From: Nesterenkonia lacusekhoensis
GTDB lineage: Bacteria; Actinomycetota; Actinomycetes; Actinomycetales; Micrococcaceae
Length of the DNA stretch: 64,000 nt
NCBI RefSeq assembly: GCF_017876395.1
Contig: NZ_JAGINX010000001.1
Location: 1,922,001-1,986,000 of the forward strand
Reading direction: 5' to 3'
Positions 1 to 9,521 of the stretch are shown here, in pieces. The stretch's first letter is position 1; each line of letters starts with the position of its first letter. The notes under the pieces are model-generated. The model had not been told where the DNA came from. It saw only the letters and a list, made by a program, of their open reading frames with translations, and did no database searches. Position numbers and translations under genes: made by a program.

Positions 1-1230
1 CATCCATCCCTGGCCGGTGGCGTCGTAGATGGCCTGGGCGATGGTCGCAGCGAAGGCTCCGCCCATGATGGAGCCGAAGGCGTAGCCGATGGACACCCCG
101 GAGAAGCGGACATCCGCCGGGAACATCTCGGCGTAGAGGGCCGACTGCGGGCCATAGGAGGGGCCCAGGCCGATGGTCAGCACGAACACCGCGAGCGCGA
201 ACATCAGCAGAGAGCCGGTGTCGATCAGGAACCACATCGGGATACACCAGAGGATCAGGATCCCGAAGCCGATCTGATAGGTCAGCACGCGGCCGATGCG
301 GTCGCTGATCCAACCGCCGAAGTAGGTGAAGATGAACCAGCCCAGCGCGCCCACCAGGGAGGCGATCAGCGTGTCGGTGGTGGAGAATCCCACGGCGCTG
401 GAGGCGTAGGAGGCGAAGAAGACGATGATCATGTAGCCCGCGGCGTTGTTGGCCGAGAAGATCAGAGCGGTCAGGAAGACGTTCTTCTTATGGGTGGTCA
501 GCAGCTCCTTGAGCGGAGCCGAGGACTCCTTCTTCCGCTGCTTCATCTCGGCGAAGACCGGGGACTCCTCCACCCGGCGGCGGATCAGGTAGGCCACCAC
601 GATCAGCACGAAGGAGAAGAGGAACGGCATGCGCCAGCCCCATTCCAGGAACTGCTCCTCGGTCAGCGCAGCACGCAGACCGAACATGGAGATGGCCGCC
701 ATGAACATGCCCAGGGGGACGCCGATCTGCGGATACATGCCGAACAGGCCGCGCTTGTGGCGCGGGGCATGCTCGACGGCCAGCAGAGCGGCACCGCCCC
801 ATTCGCCGCCGGCGGAGAGACCCTGCAGGATGCGCAGGACCACCAGCAGGATCGGGGCGGCCATGCCCCAGGCCGCGTAGGTCGGCAGCAGGCCGATGAA
901 GGCGGTGGCCCCGCCCATGCCCAGCAGGGTCAGGACCAGGACGAGCTTGCGTCCGTAGCGGTCGCCCAGCCAGCCGGCCAGGATGGCGCCCAGAGGGCGG
1001 AAGAGGAAGGAGATGCCGATCGAGGCCCAGGCCACCAGCTGGGCCAGGGTCTGGTTCTCCTCGCCCAAGGGTTCGAAGTACAGCACAGCCAGGACGAATC
1101 CTGCCGCCTGTGCATAGATGAAGAAGTCGTACCACTCGATCGTGGTCCCCACCAAGGTTCCGGCGAGGACCTTCTTCTCCTCGCGGGTCTTCCGATGCCC
1201 CTCAGCGCTGAGGAATGCCTGCTGCGTCAT
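1..1230 (-). CDS. MFS transporter, metabolite:H+ symporter (MHS) family, 3' end outside window
   Basis: Membrane proton symporter that probably imports an organic acid or osmolyte. The N-terminus reads [11 protein letters not shown], then [17 protein letters not shown], the hallmark first membrane segment of the MHS family (ShiA, ProP, KgtP), followed by a loop-2 signature [10 protein letters not shown]. The gene continues past base 1, so only about 410 residues are seen and the C-terminus is missing. Start ATG at 1230; a TAGGAT hexamer lies 7 nt upstream (1243-1238), so the mRNA may be leaderless. It is divergent from the enoyl-CoA hydratase. The family is clear; the substrate is not. Confidence 0.85.
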   Translation of the reverse strand, partial: MTQQAFLSAEGHRKTREEKKVLAGTLVGTTIEWYDFFIYAQAAGFVLAVLYFEPLGEENQTLAQLVAWASIGISFLFRPLGAILAGWLGDRYGRKLVLVLTLLGMGGATAFIGLLPTYAAWGMAAPILLVVLRILQGLSAGGEWGGAALLAVEHAPRHKRGLFGMYPQIGVPLGMFMAAISMFGLRAALTEEQFLEWGWRMPFLFSFVLIVVAYLIRRRVEESPVFAEMKQRKKESSAPLKELLTTHKKNVFLTALIFSANNAAGYMIIVFFASYASSAVGFSTTDTLIASLVGALGWFIFTYFGGWISDRIGRVLTYQIGFGILILWCIPMWFLIDTGSLLMFALAVFVLTIGLGPSYGPQSALYAEMFPADVRFSGVSIGYAFGSIMGGAFAATIAQAIYDATGQGWM

Positions 1231-1283
1231 TCCGAAGATCCTACCTCTTGTCAGGACTTCCCCGGTCCGAGAGGATCAGACGT

Positions 1284-2060
1284 ATGAATGACTTCACGAC
1301 GATCACCGTCTCCACCGAGGAACGCATCGGCATGATCCGGCTGAACCGGCCGGAGGCGCTGAACGCGCTCAACGCCGAACTGATGGACGAGGTGGTCCGG
1401 GCCGCCGTGGAGTTCGACGCCGACCCGGAGATCGGCGCGATCCTGCTGAGCGGCTCGGAGAAGGCCTTCGCCGCCGGGGCGGACATCAAAGAGATGGCCT
1501 CCAAGGACTTCGCTGAGATGTACAGCCGTGACTGGTTCGGGCGCTGGGATGAGTTCGCCCGGCTGCGCACTCCAGTGGTGGCCGCCGTCTCCGGCTACGC
1601 CCTGGGCGGAGGCTGCGAGCTGGCTATGATGGCCGACCTGATCATCGCCGGCGAGAGTGCGAAGTTCGGGCAGCCGGAGATCGATCTGGGCGTCATCCCC
1701 GGCATGGGCGGCTCCCAGCGGCTCACCCGGTCGGTGGGCAAGGCCAAAGCCATGGATATGGTCCTCACCGGACGGCACATCGGCGCCGAGGAGGCAGAAC
1801 GGATCGGCCTGGTCTCCCGGGTGGTCCCCGACGAACTGCTGGAGACCGAGGCTGCCAAGGCCGCCGGGACCATCGCCTCGAAGTCCAAGCCGGCAGCTCA
1901 GATGGCCAAAGAGGCTGTGTCTGCCGCCTTCGAGTCACCGCTGCATCAGGGCCTGCAGTTCGAGCGCCGACTCTTCCACGCTCTGTTCTCCACGGAGGAC
2001 CAGACCGAGGGCATGGCGGCCTTCGCGGAGAAGCGCAGCCCCGAATGGAAGCACCGCTGA
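1284..2060 (+). CDS. Enoyl-CoA hydratase/isomerase (crotonase family)
   Basis: Cytoplasmic 258-residue crotonase that hydrates 2-enoyl-CoA in beta-oxidation or a related acyl-CoA pathway. The oxyanion-hole segment AAGADI is at residues 63-68. Both catalytic glutamates of true hydratases are present: Glu112 in GGGCE and Glu132 in [11 protein letters not shown]. Length is standard for the family. ATG at 1284 is preceded by GAGAGGATC as ribosome binding site; an upstream in-frame ATG at 1215 would overlap the divergent transporter gene and is rejected. It is convergent with the next gene, 18 nt apart. The acyl chain preferred cannot be told from sequence. Confidence 0.93.
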   Translation: MNDFTTITVSTEERIGMIRLNRPEALNALNAELMDEVVRAAVEFDADPEIGAILLSGSEKAFAAGADIKEMASKDFAEMYSRDWFGRWDEFARLRTPVVAAVSGYALGGGCELAMMADLIIAGESAKFGQPEIDLGVIPGMGGSQRLTRSVGKAKAMDMVLTGRHIGAEEAERIGLVSRVVPDELLETEAAKAAGTIASKSKPAAQMAKEAVSAAFESPLHQGLQFERRLFHALFSTEDQTEGMAAFAEKRSPEWKHR

Positions 2061-2078
2061 GCTGAACTGCGCTGAGCG

Positions 2079-3944
2079 CTAGAGGCCGAGGATGGCCCGG
2101 GCAGCGGCGTCGGCGTCGGCCAGGGTGCGCGCCGAGCCGCTCGGGCTGCCGCCGGACTCCGCGGCGATGGCCGTCCCCCACTGCACTGAGCTCAGCTGCA
2201 GTCCCAACACGTAGAGCCCCTCGCAGATCTCGCCGTCTGCGCTGATGAGCCGGTGCGGAGCAGGCGTGACGTCGAAGCCCTTGCCCGCACGCGGGGCACC
2301 GGAGGAGTCGATGAGCTCCTGCGGCCGCGCCAGGCCGTCCTTCAGCAGCCCGGCCACCAGGGGCGACTCAGAGAGCTGGACCCGGTTGGCCGGCATCATC
2401 GCCTCCAGCAGATACCCGGCACGGTAGGGCTCCTCCGCCCCCACCCACGGTGATTCGGCGGTGAAGCGCCCCGTCTCCCGGTCCACGTCGAAGACCGGCT
2501 CCGGCCCCAGGAACTCCACGACGCCGGCCCGGGCCAGAGCCGCCAGCTCCTCGATCCGCTGCGGCGGCGGTCCGCTGGCCGCGCCTTCGACCAACGATTC
2601 GAACCAGGTCTCGACGTCGTCGATCCGGCTGGCCTGGGCCACCCGCCCCTGGGAGATCAGCTCCTTGAGCTTCATCCGGGCCGCATGCAGAGCCCCGATG
2701 GCCATCTTCAGCGGGCTGGCCGTGCCGGCGTCGGAGGTGGCCGCGTCCTCCACCAGATAGCTGAGCATGTGCTGCTGGTAGTCGTCGTGGGAGGTGAAGG
2801 CAGCTCCGTCGAAGGGCCTCCCCAAGGACCGCACGAACCTCTCCGCCTCCGGCAGACGCTCCGCGGGCGGATGGGTTACGGGAGGATGGGCCAGCCCCTC
2901 CTCCTGCGCCACGGGCTCTGCGTCCGGCCCCGTCCGGTAGTAGGTGTGCAGCACGTCCTGCAGGATCAGGGGCCAGAGGTGCGCGCGGAAGTCCAAGAAG
3001 TCGTGGCGCCGCTCCGCCTCATCGATGGCATCATCGGTGAAGTGCACCAGCTCGACCCCCTCCGGGATGAAGCCGGGCGCGCTGGATTTGGCCCGGTACG
3101 GGGTCCCGCGCCGAGAACCGGCGATCAGCCTGGGCTCCCGGCCGGAGGGGATGTATTCCAGGCGCCGACCGGGTTGGGCCTCCGGCAGCTCACGGAAGGA
3201 GCCCCCACGCCCGAGGGTCACTTGGATCATCAGGTCGAAGAAGTTCAGGCCCATCCCGCGGACCAACACATTCTCCTCCTGGGGCAGGAGGTCGTAGTCC
3301 ACGTCGGTGGGGACGGCCGGGGCCAGGTAGCGCAACCCCAGGTCCTGCGCCGCCTGGGCCAGGCGCTCTCCGGGGTCGTTGAGCCGGGCGGGGATATGAC
3401 CGAGCGCCAGGACCGCTGCGTCGACCTCCTGCTGACCCTGCGCAGTGCTCAGCAGGTAGCGGCGACCGTGGGGCGCACAGCGGGTCGCCGCGGTGCTGCG
3501 ACGCTCCACCACGACGCCGCAGTCCTCCAGACCCGCGGTGACCCGCTGGTGGAGCCAGCGCAGGTAGGTGCCGTAGGCCGCGCGGCTGGGGTAGTCGGCG
3601 TCGTCGGGCGCGGCTGCTGCCCGAAGTTCGGCCGGCGCATGGCGACGACGCCACTGGGCGAAGCCGCAGGAGACCGAGGAGGGCGGGATCTGGTCGCAGG
3701 TGGGCCCCTCAGATGCGGCCGTCGGATACGAGGCCGGGGTGTTCATCAGGTACAGCGGAGACTGGTCCGGGTTCCAGACGCGGCCGGGGCCGTGTGGTGC
3801 CGGATCGAAGATGATCACCCGCAGGGCGGGATCGCCGCGGCGGGGCGAACGCTGCAGGTGAGCCAACAGCCGGTCCAGGAAGGAAGTGCCACGGGGGCCT
3901 GCCCCGACGACGGCGATGACAGTCTCCCCAGTCGGTTGCGGCAT
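2079..3944 (-). CDS. FAD/NAD(P)-binding protein (NAD_binding_9 type)
   Basis: Putative flavoprotein oxidoreductase of 621 residues. The N-terminal dinucleotide fold reads VIAVVGAGPRGTSFLDRLL (about residues 9-27), typical of the FAD-NAD(P)-binding family of actinobacteria (PF13454-like) that ends with an LxxLG dinucleotide stretch near the C-terminus. No membrane segment or signal peptide is apparent. Three in-frame ATGs lie at 3998, 3950 and 3944; 3944 is chosen because GAGAGG sits 6 nt upstream. Tandem repeats at 3983-4011 lie just upstream and may control it. Substrate and pathway are unknown. Confidence 0.75.
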   Translation of the reverse strand: MPQPTGETVIAVVGAGPRGTSFLDRLLAHLQRSPRRGDPALRVIIFDPAPHGPGRVWNPDQSPLYLMNTPASYPTAASEGPTCDQIPPSSVSCGFAQWRRRHAPAELRAAAAPDDADYPSRAAYGTYLRWLHQRVTAGLEDCGVVVERRSTAATRCAPHGRRYLLSTAQGQQEVDAAVLALGHIPARLNDPGERLAQAAQDLGLRYLAPAVPTDVDYDLLPQEENVLVRGMGLNFFDLMIQVTLGRGGSFRELPEAQPGRRLEYIPSGREPRLIAGSRRGTPYRAKSSAPGFIPEGVELVHFTDDAIDEAERRHDFLDFRAHLWPLILQDVLHTYYRTGPDAEPVAQEEGLAHPPVTHPPAERLPEAERFVRSLGRPFDGAAFTSHDDYQQHMLSYLVEDAATSDAGTASPLKMAIGALHAARMKLKELISQGRVAQASRIDDVETWFESLVEGAASGPPPQRIEELAALARAGVVEFLGPEPVFDVDRETGRFTAESPWVGAEEPYRAGYLLEAMMPANRVQLSESPLVAGLLKDGLARPQELIDSSGAPRAGKGFDVTPAPHRLISADGEICEGLYVLGLQLSSVQWGTAIAAESGGSPSGSARTLADADAAARAILGL

Positions 3945-3982
3945 CCTCATCCTCTCTGTGGGCCATACTCTGACGATCAGCA

Positions 3983-4011
3983 GGTGTACGGACAACAATG
4001 GTGTACGGACA
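3983..4011. promoter_or_regulatory. Tandem 12-bp direct repeats upstream of the FAD protein gene
   Basis: GGTGTACGGACA occurs at 3983-3994 and again, identical, at 4000-4011: a 17-bp period, so not quite two helical turns. Each copy holds the partial palindrome TGT-N4-ACA. They lie 39-67 nt upstream of the start at 3944, where a promoter is expected, so they are read as tandem operator half-sites or sites. No regulator gene is adjacent. Confidence 0.5.
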
Positions 4012-4026
4012 GCAGGTATATACGAC

Positions 4027-4058
4027 GAAGGGCCCCGGTGCGAACACCGGGACCCTTC
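4027..4058 (-). terminator. Hairpin downstream of tRNA-Ser(GGA)
   Basis: GAAGGG (4027-4032) pairs with CCCTTC (4053-4058), and CCCGGTG pairs with CACCGGG inside, closing a CGAA loop. It starts 7 nt past the 3' end of the tRNA on the minus strand and most likely ends its transcript. No strong U-run follows. Confidence 0.6.
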
Positions 4059-4064
4059 TCTGAG

Positions 4065-4149
4065 CGGAGGATGGGGGATTTGAACCCCCGAGGGCGTTAA
4101 CCCAACACGCGTTCCAAGCGTGCGCCATAGGCCGCTAGGCGAATCCTCC
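4065..4149 (-). tRNA. tRNA-Ser (anticodon GGA)
   Basis: 85-nt class II tRNA. Acceptor stem GGAGGAT pairs with ATCCTCC followed by discriminator G. The anticodon loop is TTGGAAC between CACGC and GCGTG, giving GGA for UCC/UCU serine codons. A long variable arm is present, and the T arm is GGGGG-TTCAAAT-CCCCC. The 3' CCA is not encoded. It forms a pair with the tRNA-Ser(GCT) 65 nt upstream. Serine tRNAs next to dnaX are common in actinobacteria. Confidence 0.97.
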
Positions 4150-4213
4150 TTCAGTTGTGCTCTGCTTCAAGAGCAGAGTCAATGGTAGCTGAAAAATTCT
4201 CTGCTACCAAAAG

Positions 4214-4302
4214 CGGAGGCGGGGGGATTTGAACCCCCGATCCCCGATTAAGAGGATCCTTCATTAGCAGTGAAGTCCGTTCGGCCGCTCCGGCACGCCT
4301 CC
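4214..4302 (-). tRNA. tRNA-Ser (anticodon GCT)
   Basis: 89-nt class II tRNA. Acceptor GGAGGCG pairs with CGCCTCC plus discriminator G. The anticodon stem-loop CTTCA-CTGCTAA-TGAAG gives GCT, which reads AGC/AGU serine codons. The long variable arm and a T arm with TTCAAAT are visible. CCA is not encoded. Confidence 0.97.
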
Positions 4303-4385
4303 TGTTGCGTCATAGCGGCGGACCACCATGATGCGACACTCAAGGCTACCGTCATGCCCGGCCAAGTTTCAAAGCGGCGTACGGA

Positions 4386-5066
4386 TCAGGCCGACCGGAC
4401 CACAGCCAGGCTGAACCCGTCCCAACCCTTGGCCCCCACGGTCTGGACCGCGGTGGCCTCCAGGACGGGGCTGCTCCCTTGGGCCTCGAGGAAGTCCCAG
4501 ATGCCTCGGATGTCCGGATCCTGTGAGTCGGCGTCGAGGATCTGCCCACCACGGACCACGTTGTCCCCCACGATGACGGTTCCGGGACGAGCCATCTGCA
4601 CGGCCAGCTGCAGGTAGCGGGCGTTGCCGGCCTTATCCGCATCCAGGAACACCAGATCGAAGGGTTCGGGCTCTTCGGCGATGAGCTGGCGCAGGGAGTC
4701 TTCAGCAGCACCCAGGCGGATCTGCACGCGGTCGGCGACGCCGGCATCCTCCAGATTGGCCTGGGCCACCTCCGCATGGCGGGGTTCGTACTCACACGTG
4801 ATGACCTGCCCCTGATCCCCCACGGCACGGGCCATCCAGATGGTCGAGAAACCGGCCAGGGTGCCCACCTCCAGCACGCGGCGCGCTCCCGAGATCTCAG
4901 CCAGCAGCGCCAACATCTTGCCGTGAGCGGCTGAGACCTCGATCCGCGGCATACCTGCCTCATCGGCGCGACGCCGCACTCGGTCGAAGACCTCGTCCTG
5001 CCGGACCACGGTCTGTTCCACATAGGCGTCCACGGCGGCCCACTGCTGCTCATTCGCGGTAGTCAT
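4386..5066 (-). CDS. SAM-dependent O-methyltransferase (class I, COMT-like)
   Basis: Cytosolic 226-residue methyltransferase of the O-methyltransferase family 3 type, related to mycobacterial Rv1220c, which methylates small catechol-like or unknown acceptors using SAM and a divalent metal. SAM-binding motif I is EVGTLAGFS (residues 66-74). The metal/SAM segment FLDADK is at 140-145 and GDN follows at 167-169, as in cation-dependent catechol O-methyltransferases. ATG at 5066. It is divergent from dnaX, a conserved neighbourhood in actinobacteria. The natural substrate is unknown. Confidence 0.85.
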   Translation of the reverse strand: MTTANEQQWAAVDAYVEQTVVRQDEVFDRVRRRADEAGMPRIEVSAAHGKMLALLAEISGARRVLEVGTLAGFSTIWMARAVGDQGQVITCEYEPRHAEVAQANLEDAGVADRVQIRLGAAEDSLRQLIAEEPEPFDLVFLDADKAGNARYLQLAVQMARPGTVIVGDNVVRGGQILDADSQDPDIRGIWDFLEAQGSSPVLEATAVQTVGAKGWDGFSLAVVRSA

Positions 5067-5189
5067 GGCCTCAGCCTAAGGAGCCGCGGCGAGGCTGGGA
5101 AGGGGTGGCTGCGCGGAACCCGGACCGCTCTCCACAGGGGGTCGAACGGCGAATGCATCGTGTCAGCGCCACGCGGTAAGGTCTAGGGC

Positions 5190-8100
5190 GTGAGCACCGC
5201 CCTCTATCGCCGCTACCGCCCGGACACCTTCTCCGATGTCATCGGGCAGGAGCATGTCACCGCCCCGCTGATCACAGCCCTGGGCAAGGATGCGGTCTCA
5301 CATGCCTACCTGTTCTCCGGTCCGCGCGGCTGCGGCAAGACCACTTCGGCCCGCATCCTGGCCCGCTGCCTGAACTGTGCGCAGGGCCCCACCGGCCACC
5401 CGTGCGGGCAGTGCGAGTCCTGCCGGGACCTGGCCACCGGCGGGCCGGGCTCACTGGATGTCATCGAGATCGACGCCGCCAGCCACGGCGGTGTGGACGA
5501 TGCCCGCGATCTGCGCGAACGTGCCACCTTCGCCCCGGTCCGCGACCGCTACAAGATCTTCATCATCGATGAGGCTCATATGGTCACCGCGGCCGGCTTC
5601 AACGCGCTGCTGAAGATCGTCGAAGAGCCCCCGGCGCACATCAAGTTCATCTTCGCCACCACGGAGCCGGACAAGGTCATCGGCACCATCCGCTCCCGCA
5701 CCCACCACTACCCCTTCCGGCTCGTGCCGCCGGAGCCGCTGCTGGAGTATCTGCAGAAGCTCTGCGAGCAGGAGAGCGTCCCTGTGGCTCCCGGGGTGCT
5801 GTCGCTGGTGATCCGTGCCGGCGGCGGTTCGGTGCGCGACACTCTCTCGGTGCTGGACCAGCTGATCGCCGGCTCCGAGGCCAGCGGCATCGACTACGAG
5901 CGCGCCACCGCCCTGCTGGGCTTCACCCACACCGCTCTGCTGGATGATGTGGTGAACTCGGTGGCCGCTCTGGACGGCGCCACGGCCTTCGGCGTGGTGG
6001 ACCGTGTGGTCCAGTCCGGACAGGATCCGCGGCGGTTCGTCGAAGATCTGCTGGAACGGCTGCGCGATCTGATCATCGTGAAGTCTGTTCCGGAATCCCC
6101 CGGGGCCATCCTGCGCGGCGTCCCGGAGGACCAGATCCGGCGCATGCAGGAGCAGGCCTCCGCAGTGGGCGCCGCAGAGCTCTCCCGCGCGGCCGACATC
6201 ACCGCTCAGGCGCTGACCGATATGGTCGGCGCCACCTCGCCGCGGCTGCATCTGGAGCTGCTCATGGCTCGGCTTCTGCTGCCTCACGCTGAGCAGGGCC
6301 ACGCCAGCGTGGCCGCTCGCCTGGAACGCCTGGAGCGCCGCGTCGACTTCGTCTCCGGTGCCGGTGCGACCCCCGCAGACGAGCACCCGACGCCGGCCCC
6401 TGCTGAAGGTGCTGCGGCTTCGACTGCCGCGCCGGCTGCGGCTGCACCAGAGGCCCCGGCGGCTGCACCTGCAGCTGCCGCTGAGCAGCCGGCCGCTGCT
6501 GAGCGGCCGGCAGCAGCCCAGCAGGAGCCTGCATCCCAGCAGGGCGAGCCAGAAGCACCGACTCAGCCGCAGCAGTCCGAGCCCACCCCGGCACCGGCCT
6601 CCTCCGGCCCGCAGTCCGGCGCTTCCTCGCAGTCCGGCGCTGGCACCCAGTCAGGCGCTGCCTCGCAGGAGTCGGCCGACGATTGGGCCATGCCCGGTGT
6701 GCCGCGTGAGTCCGAGCCCGCTCCTGCGCCGAACCCTGCCGATGAGTGGGCCACCCCCGGTGTGGACCGCCAGCCCCCGCAACAGGATGCCGCACAGCCC
6801 GAGGCACCCGAAGCCGAGGCACCCCAGGTCAACGTGCCACAGGTCAACGCGCCACAGCAGGCTGAACCCCAGCCGCAGGCGCCTGCCACGCAGCCCTCCG
6901 CGTCCCAGCAGCCGGCACAGCCCTCCCAGCCCGCACCTCCGCAGGCTGGTGGGGCTCCGCAATCAGGCGGGGCTCAGCCATCGGGTGGAGCTCAGCTATC
7001 CGGTGGCTCTAAGGTCCAGATGATGCAGCGCGCGTGGCCGGACATCGTGGATACGCTCAAGGGCCAGTCCCGCATGCTGTGGATGCTGGTCAAGGGCAAT
7101 GTCTCGGTGGGCGGCTTCGACGGCCAGACCCTCACTCTGGCCTTCAGCAACGACGGCGCTCGCAACACCTTCGCCAACCGCAACGGCGAGCAGGCTCTGA
7201 ACGCGGCCATTCAGCAGGTTCTCGGCATGCAGGTCAGCTTTGACCTGGTCACTGGAGGTGCTCCCCCGGCAGATGGTGGTGGGACCCCAAAAGTTGAGGC
7301 GGGCCCAGCCCGCACTCCGGATCCGGCCCCCGCAGCACCGGCGGAACCGGCAGCGCCCTCGCCCTCTGGGGCGAGCCCTGTCTCCGAGGGTGACGGCGCC
7401 CCCGCTTGGGTGAGCGAGGAAGAAGCACCTGACCCGGTGCAGCCTGAGCCCGAGGAACCGCCGCAGCCGCCGTCGCCTCACCCTGCCTGGAACGGTGAGC
7501 CCAGCCGTGACCCGGCTGGAGTCACCGACTCCGACGATGCCCCGGAGGAGAAGGACCCCTTCTACGAGACCTCGCAGGCTGGACCATCTGCTCCCCCAGC
7601 AGCTCAGGAGCCGCCGGAAGATCTGCACCCGGGCTCCTGGGAGGATCCCTACGCGCAGGGGTCCGGTCCGCATCCGGGCAACGGCGCTGCACCGTCGAAC
7701 CCCACCTCGCAGCAGAGCCCCGCCCCGCAGCAGAATACGCACGAGCCCGCCCCGGAGGCCTATAAGCCGCTGGCAGAGAAGCCTCAGGTCCCGGTGTTCG
7801 CGCGGAAGTCCGCGCCCACTGCGCCGGCGTCGTCGGGCGGTTCCTCCAGCCCTGCTCCCGGGCAGGGGGCAGACTCGCAGAGCGCGGCGAGCCCGTCCGC
7901 CCCGGCCAACAGCCGACTGGCGGAGATCAAACAGCGGATGGCTCAGCGCCGTGCCACGGCGGGCGTCGCCTATGACACTCCGCCGCCTGATCCGATGTAT
8001 GACCAGGGACCGCCGCCTGATCTGGATCAGGCGGTGCCCGCCGCCCAGGCCTCAGGTGCCCAGGGCCCCGGGTCGCAGGGCAGTGCTCCTGCATCGGAGG

Positions 8101-8219
8101 TGGAAGAGGTCCCCAGCGACGACGACATCGCGGTGGAGGAATCCAGCGTCTTCGGCCGCAAAGCGCTGGAGCGCCTGCTCGACGCCACGCTCATCGAGGA
8201 ACGACGCCTGGGCGAGTAG
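5190..8219 (+). CDS. dnaX: DNA polymerase III subunits gamma/tau
   Basis: Clamp-loader ATPase that loads the beta clamp and couples polymerase to the replisome. Walker A GPRGCGKTT (44-52), a zinc-binding cysteine set (Cys63, 72, 75, 78), DEAH Walker B (127-130) and the SRC-like sensor SRT (169-171) mark the AAA+ domain, followed by domain III to about residue 390. The remaining ~600 residues are Pro/Ala/Gln/Glu-rich low complexity with one ordered block near 605-690 (around MQRAWPDIVDTLKGQSRMLW), the tau-type domain. GTG start at 5190; TAAGGT lies 7 nt upstream, so translation may be leaderless. 1009 residues is long for the family, from linker expansion. I see no frameshift signal that would make a separate gamma. 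Confidence 0.97.
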   Translation: MSTALYRRYRPDTFSDVIGQEHVTAPLITALGKDAVSHAYLFSGPRGCGKTTSARILARCLNCAQGPTGHPCGQCESCRDLATGGPGSLDVIEIDAASHGGVDDARDLRERATFAPVRDRYKIFIIDEAHMVTAAGFNALLKIVEEPPAHIKFIFATTEPDKVIGTIRSRTHHYPFRLVPPEPLLEYLQKLCEQESVPVAPGVLSLVIRAGGGSVRDTLSVLDQLIAGSEASGIDYERATALLGFTHTALLDDVVNSVAALDGATAFGVVDRVVQSGQDPRRFVEDLLERLRDLIIVKSVPESPGAILRGVPEDQIRRMQEQASAVGAAELSRAADITAQALTDMVGATSPRLHLELLMARLLLPHAEQGHASVAARLERLERRVDFVSGAGATPADEHPTPAPAEGAAASTAAPAAAAPEAPAAAPAAAAEQPAAAERPAAAQQEPASQQGEPEAPTQPQQSEPTPAPASSGPQSGASSQSGAGTQSGAASQESADDWAMPGVPRESEPAPAPNPADEWATPGVDRQPPQQDAAQPEAPEAEAPQVNVPQVNAPQQAEPQPQAPATQPSASQQPAQPSQPAPPQAGGAPQSGGAQPSGGAQLSGGSKVQMMQRAWPDIVDTLKGQSRMLWMLVKGNVSVGGFDGQTLTLAFSNDGARNTFANRNGEQALNAAIQQVLGMQVSFDLVTGGAPPADGGGTPKVEAGPARTPDPAPAAPAEPAAPSPSGASPVSEGDGAPAWVSEEEAPDPVQPEPEEPPQPPSPHPAWNGEPSRDPAGVTDSDDAPEEKDPFYETSQAGPSAPPAAQEPPEDLHPGSWEDPYAQGSGPHPGNGAAPSNPTSQQSPAPQQNTHEPAPEAYKPLAEKPQVPVFARKSAPTAPASSGGSSSPAPGQGADSQSAASPSAPANSRLAEIKQRMAQRRATAGVAYDTPPPDPMYDQGPPPDLDQAVPAAQASGAQGPGSQGSAPASEVEEVPSDDDIAVEESSVFGRKALERLLDATLIEERRLGE

Positions 8220-8255
8220 TGCTCAGACCCTCCGGGGCCAAGCCTGCCGGCGGCC

Positions 8256-9347
8256 CTAGGCCGTCTCCACGGCGTGAGCGATGGCCGTGCCGAGCTCTTC
8301 GCAGGACGCGCTGCCGCCCAGATCCGGAGTCATCGTCTGGCCTGATTCCAGCACTGATTCGAACGCGCTGGTCACCGCCTCGGCAGCCTGGGCCTCACCC
8401 AGGAAGTCCAGCATCATGGCACCGGCCCAGATCTGACCGATCGGGTTGGCGATCCCCTTGCCCGCGATGTCTGGAGCGGAGCCGTGCACCGGCTCGAAGA
8501 GTGAGGGCAGCTCGCCGGTCGGGTTGATGTTCGCAGAGGGTGCCACACCGATCGTTCCGGTGCAGGCAGGGCCGAGGTCGGAGAGGATGTCGCCGAAGAG
8601 ATTGGAGGCCACGACGACGTCGAACCAGTCCGGATGCAGCACGAACTGCGCGGCCAGGATGTCGATGTGGAACTTATCCACCTCGATCTCAGGGAAGGCC
8701 TCCCCCATCTCGGCCACCCGCTCATCCCAATAGGGCATGGTGATGGAGATGCCGTTGGACTTGGTGGCCGAGGTCAGCTTGCCGCTGCGCCGCTGAGCCT
8801 GCTCGAAGGCGAAGCGCAGGATCCTGTCGATGCCGGTCCGGGTCATCACCGTCTCCTGGACGACGGTCTCGCGGTCGGTGCCTTCGAACATCTTCCCGCC
8901 GATGCTGGAGTACTCACCTTCGGTGTTCTCGCGGACCACCAGGAAGTCGATGTCTCCGGGCTCTCGACCGCGCAGCGGCCCCGGAACACCGGGCAGCAGC
9001 TTCACCGGACGCAGATTGACGTACTGGTCGAAACCGCGGCGGAACTGCAGCAGCGAGTCCCACAGAGAGATGTGGTCCGGGACGACGTCGGGCCAGCCCA
9101 CCGCTCCGAAATAGATCGCGTCGAAGCCGCTCAGCGTCTGGAACCAGTCCTCGGGCAGCATCCGGCCGTGCTGGGTCCAGTACTCGGCCGAGGCGAAGTC
9201 GAACTCCTGGGTCTCCAGACGGAACCCGAAGCGCTCAGCCGCTCGCCCCAGCACTTTCAGGCCCTCAGGCATCACCTCTGTGCCGATGCCGTCACCGGCG
9301 ATGACGGCGATGCGGTAGGTCCGTTCCGGGCTGCTGAATGCGTTCAT
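8256..9347 (-). CDS. Tartrate/D-malate dehydrogenase-type beta-hydroxyacid oxidative decarboxylase
   Basis: NAD-dependent decarboxylating dehydrogenase of the isocitrate/isopropylmalate family, 363 residues. The family cofactor and metal regions NLFGDILSDLGPA and GSAPDIAGKGIANP are intact. HISLWDSLLQFRRGFDQYVN is the segment typical of the TtuC/DmlA subgroup (tartrate dehydrogenase, D-malate dehydrogenase) rather than LeuB or Icd. The start ATG at 9347 has GGAG 9 nt upstream; the open frame continues upstream across recR and is not used. It sits antisense between dnaX and recR, where ybaB is usually found, so it looks like an insertion into an old block. Exact substrate uncertain. Confidence 0.85.
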   Translation of the reverse strand: MNAFSSPERTYRIAVIAGDGIGTEVMPEGLKVLGRAAERFGFRLETQEFDFASAEYWTQHGRMLPEDWFQTLSGFDAIYFGAVGWPDVVPDHISLWDSLLQFRRGFDQYVNLRPVKLLPGVPGPLRGREPGDIDFLVVRENTEGEYSSIGGKMFEGTDRETVVQETVMTRTGIDRILRFAFEQAQRRSGKLTSATKSNGISITMPYWDERVAEMGEAFPEIEVDKFHIDILAAQFVLHPDWFDVVVASNLFGDILSDLGPACTGTIGVAPSANINPTGELPSLFEPVHGSAPDIAGKGIANPIGQIWAGAMMLDFLGEAQAAEAVTSAFESVLESGQTMTPDLGGSASCEELGTAIAHAVETA

Positions 9348-9521
9348 CGATGTGGTCTCCTTCGACTGCTCGGCTGATGCGAGCCTATGCCCCAGGCCGT
9401 TCGCGGGGAAGGCCCTCCCCGGAGCGGCTGTGAGACCGGCGCCGCCCCGGGATGAGCAGAGCCGTCTGAGCGGAGCCGCTTCAGCAGGATGTCTCGGCGC
9501 TGACAGGTAGACTGCACTGCT

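Noticed and set aside
5067-5189. 4.5S/SRP RNA upstream of dnaX, as in some actinobacteria
   Set aside because: The conserved GGAAGGAAGCAG-type apical loop core is absent.
5190-8219. Programmed frameshift in dnaX to make gamma
   Set aside because: No A-rich slippery heptamer or following hairpin was seen near the end of domain III.
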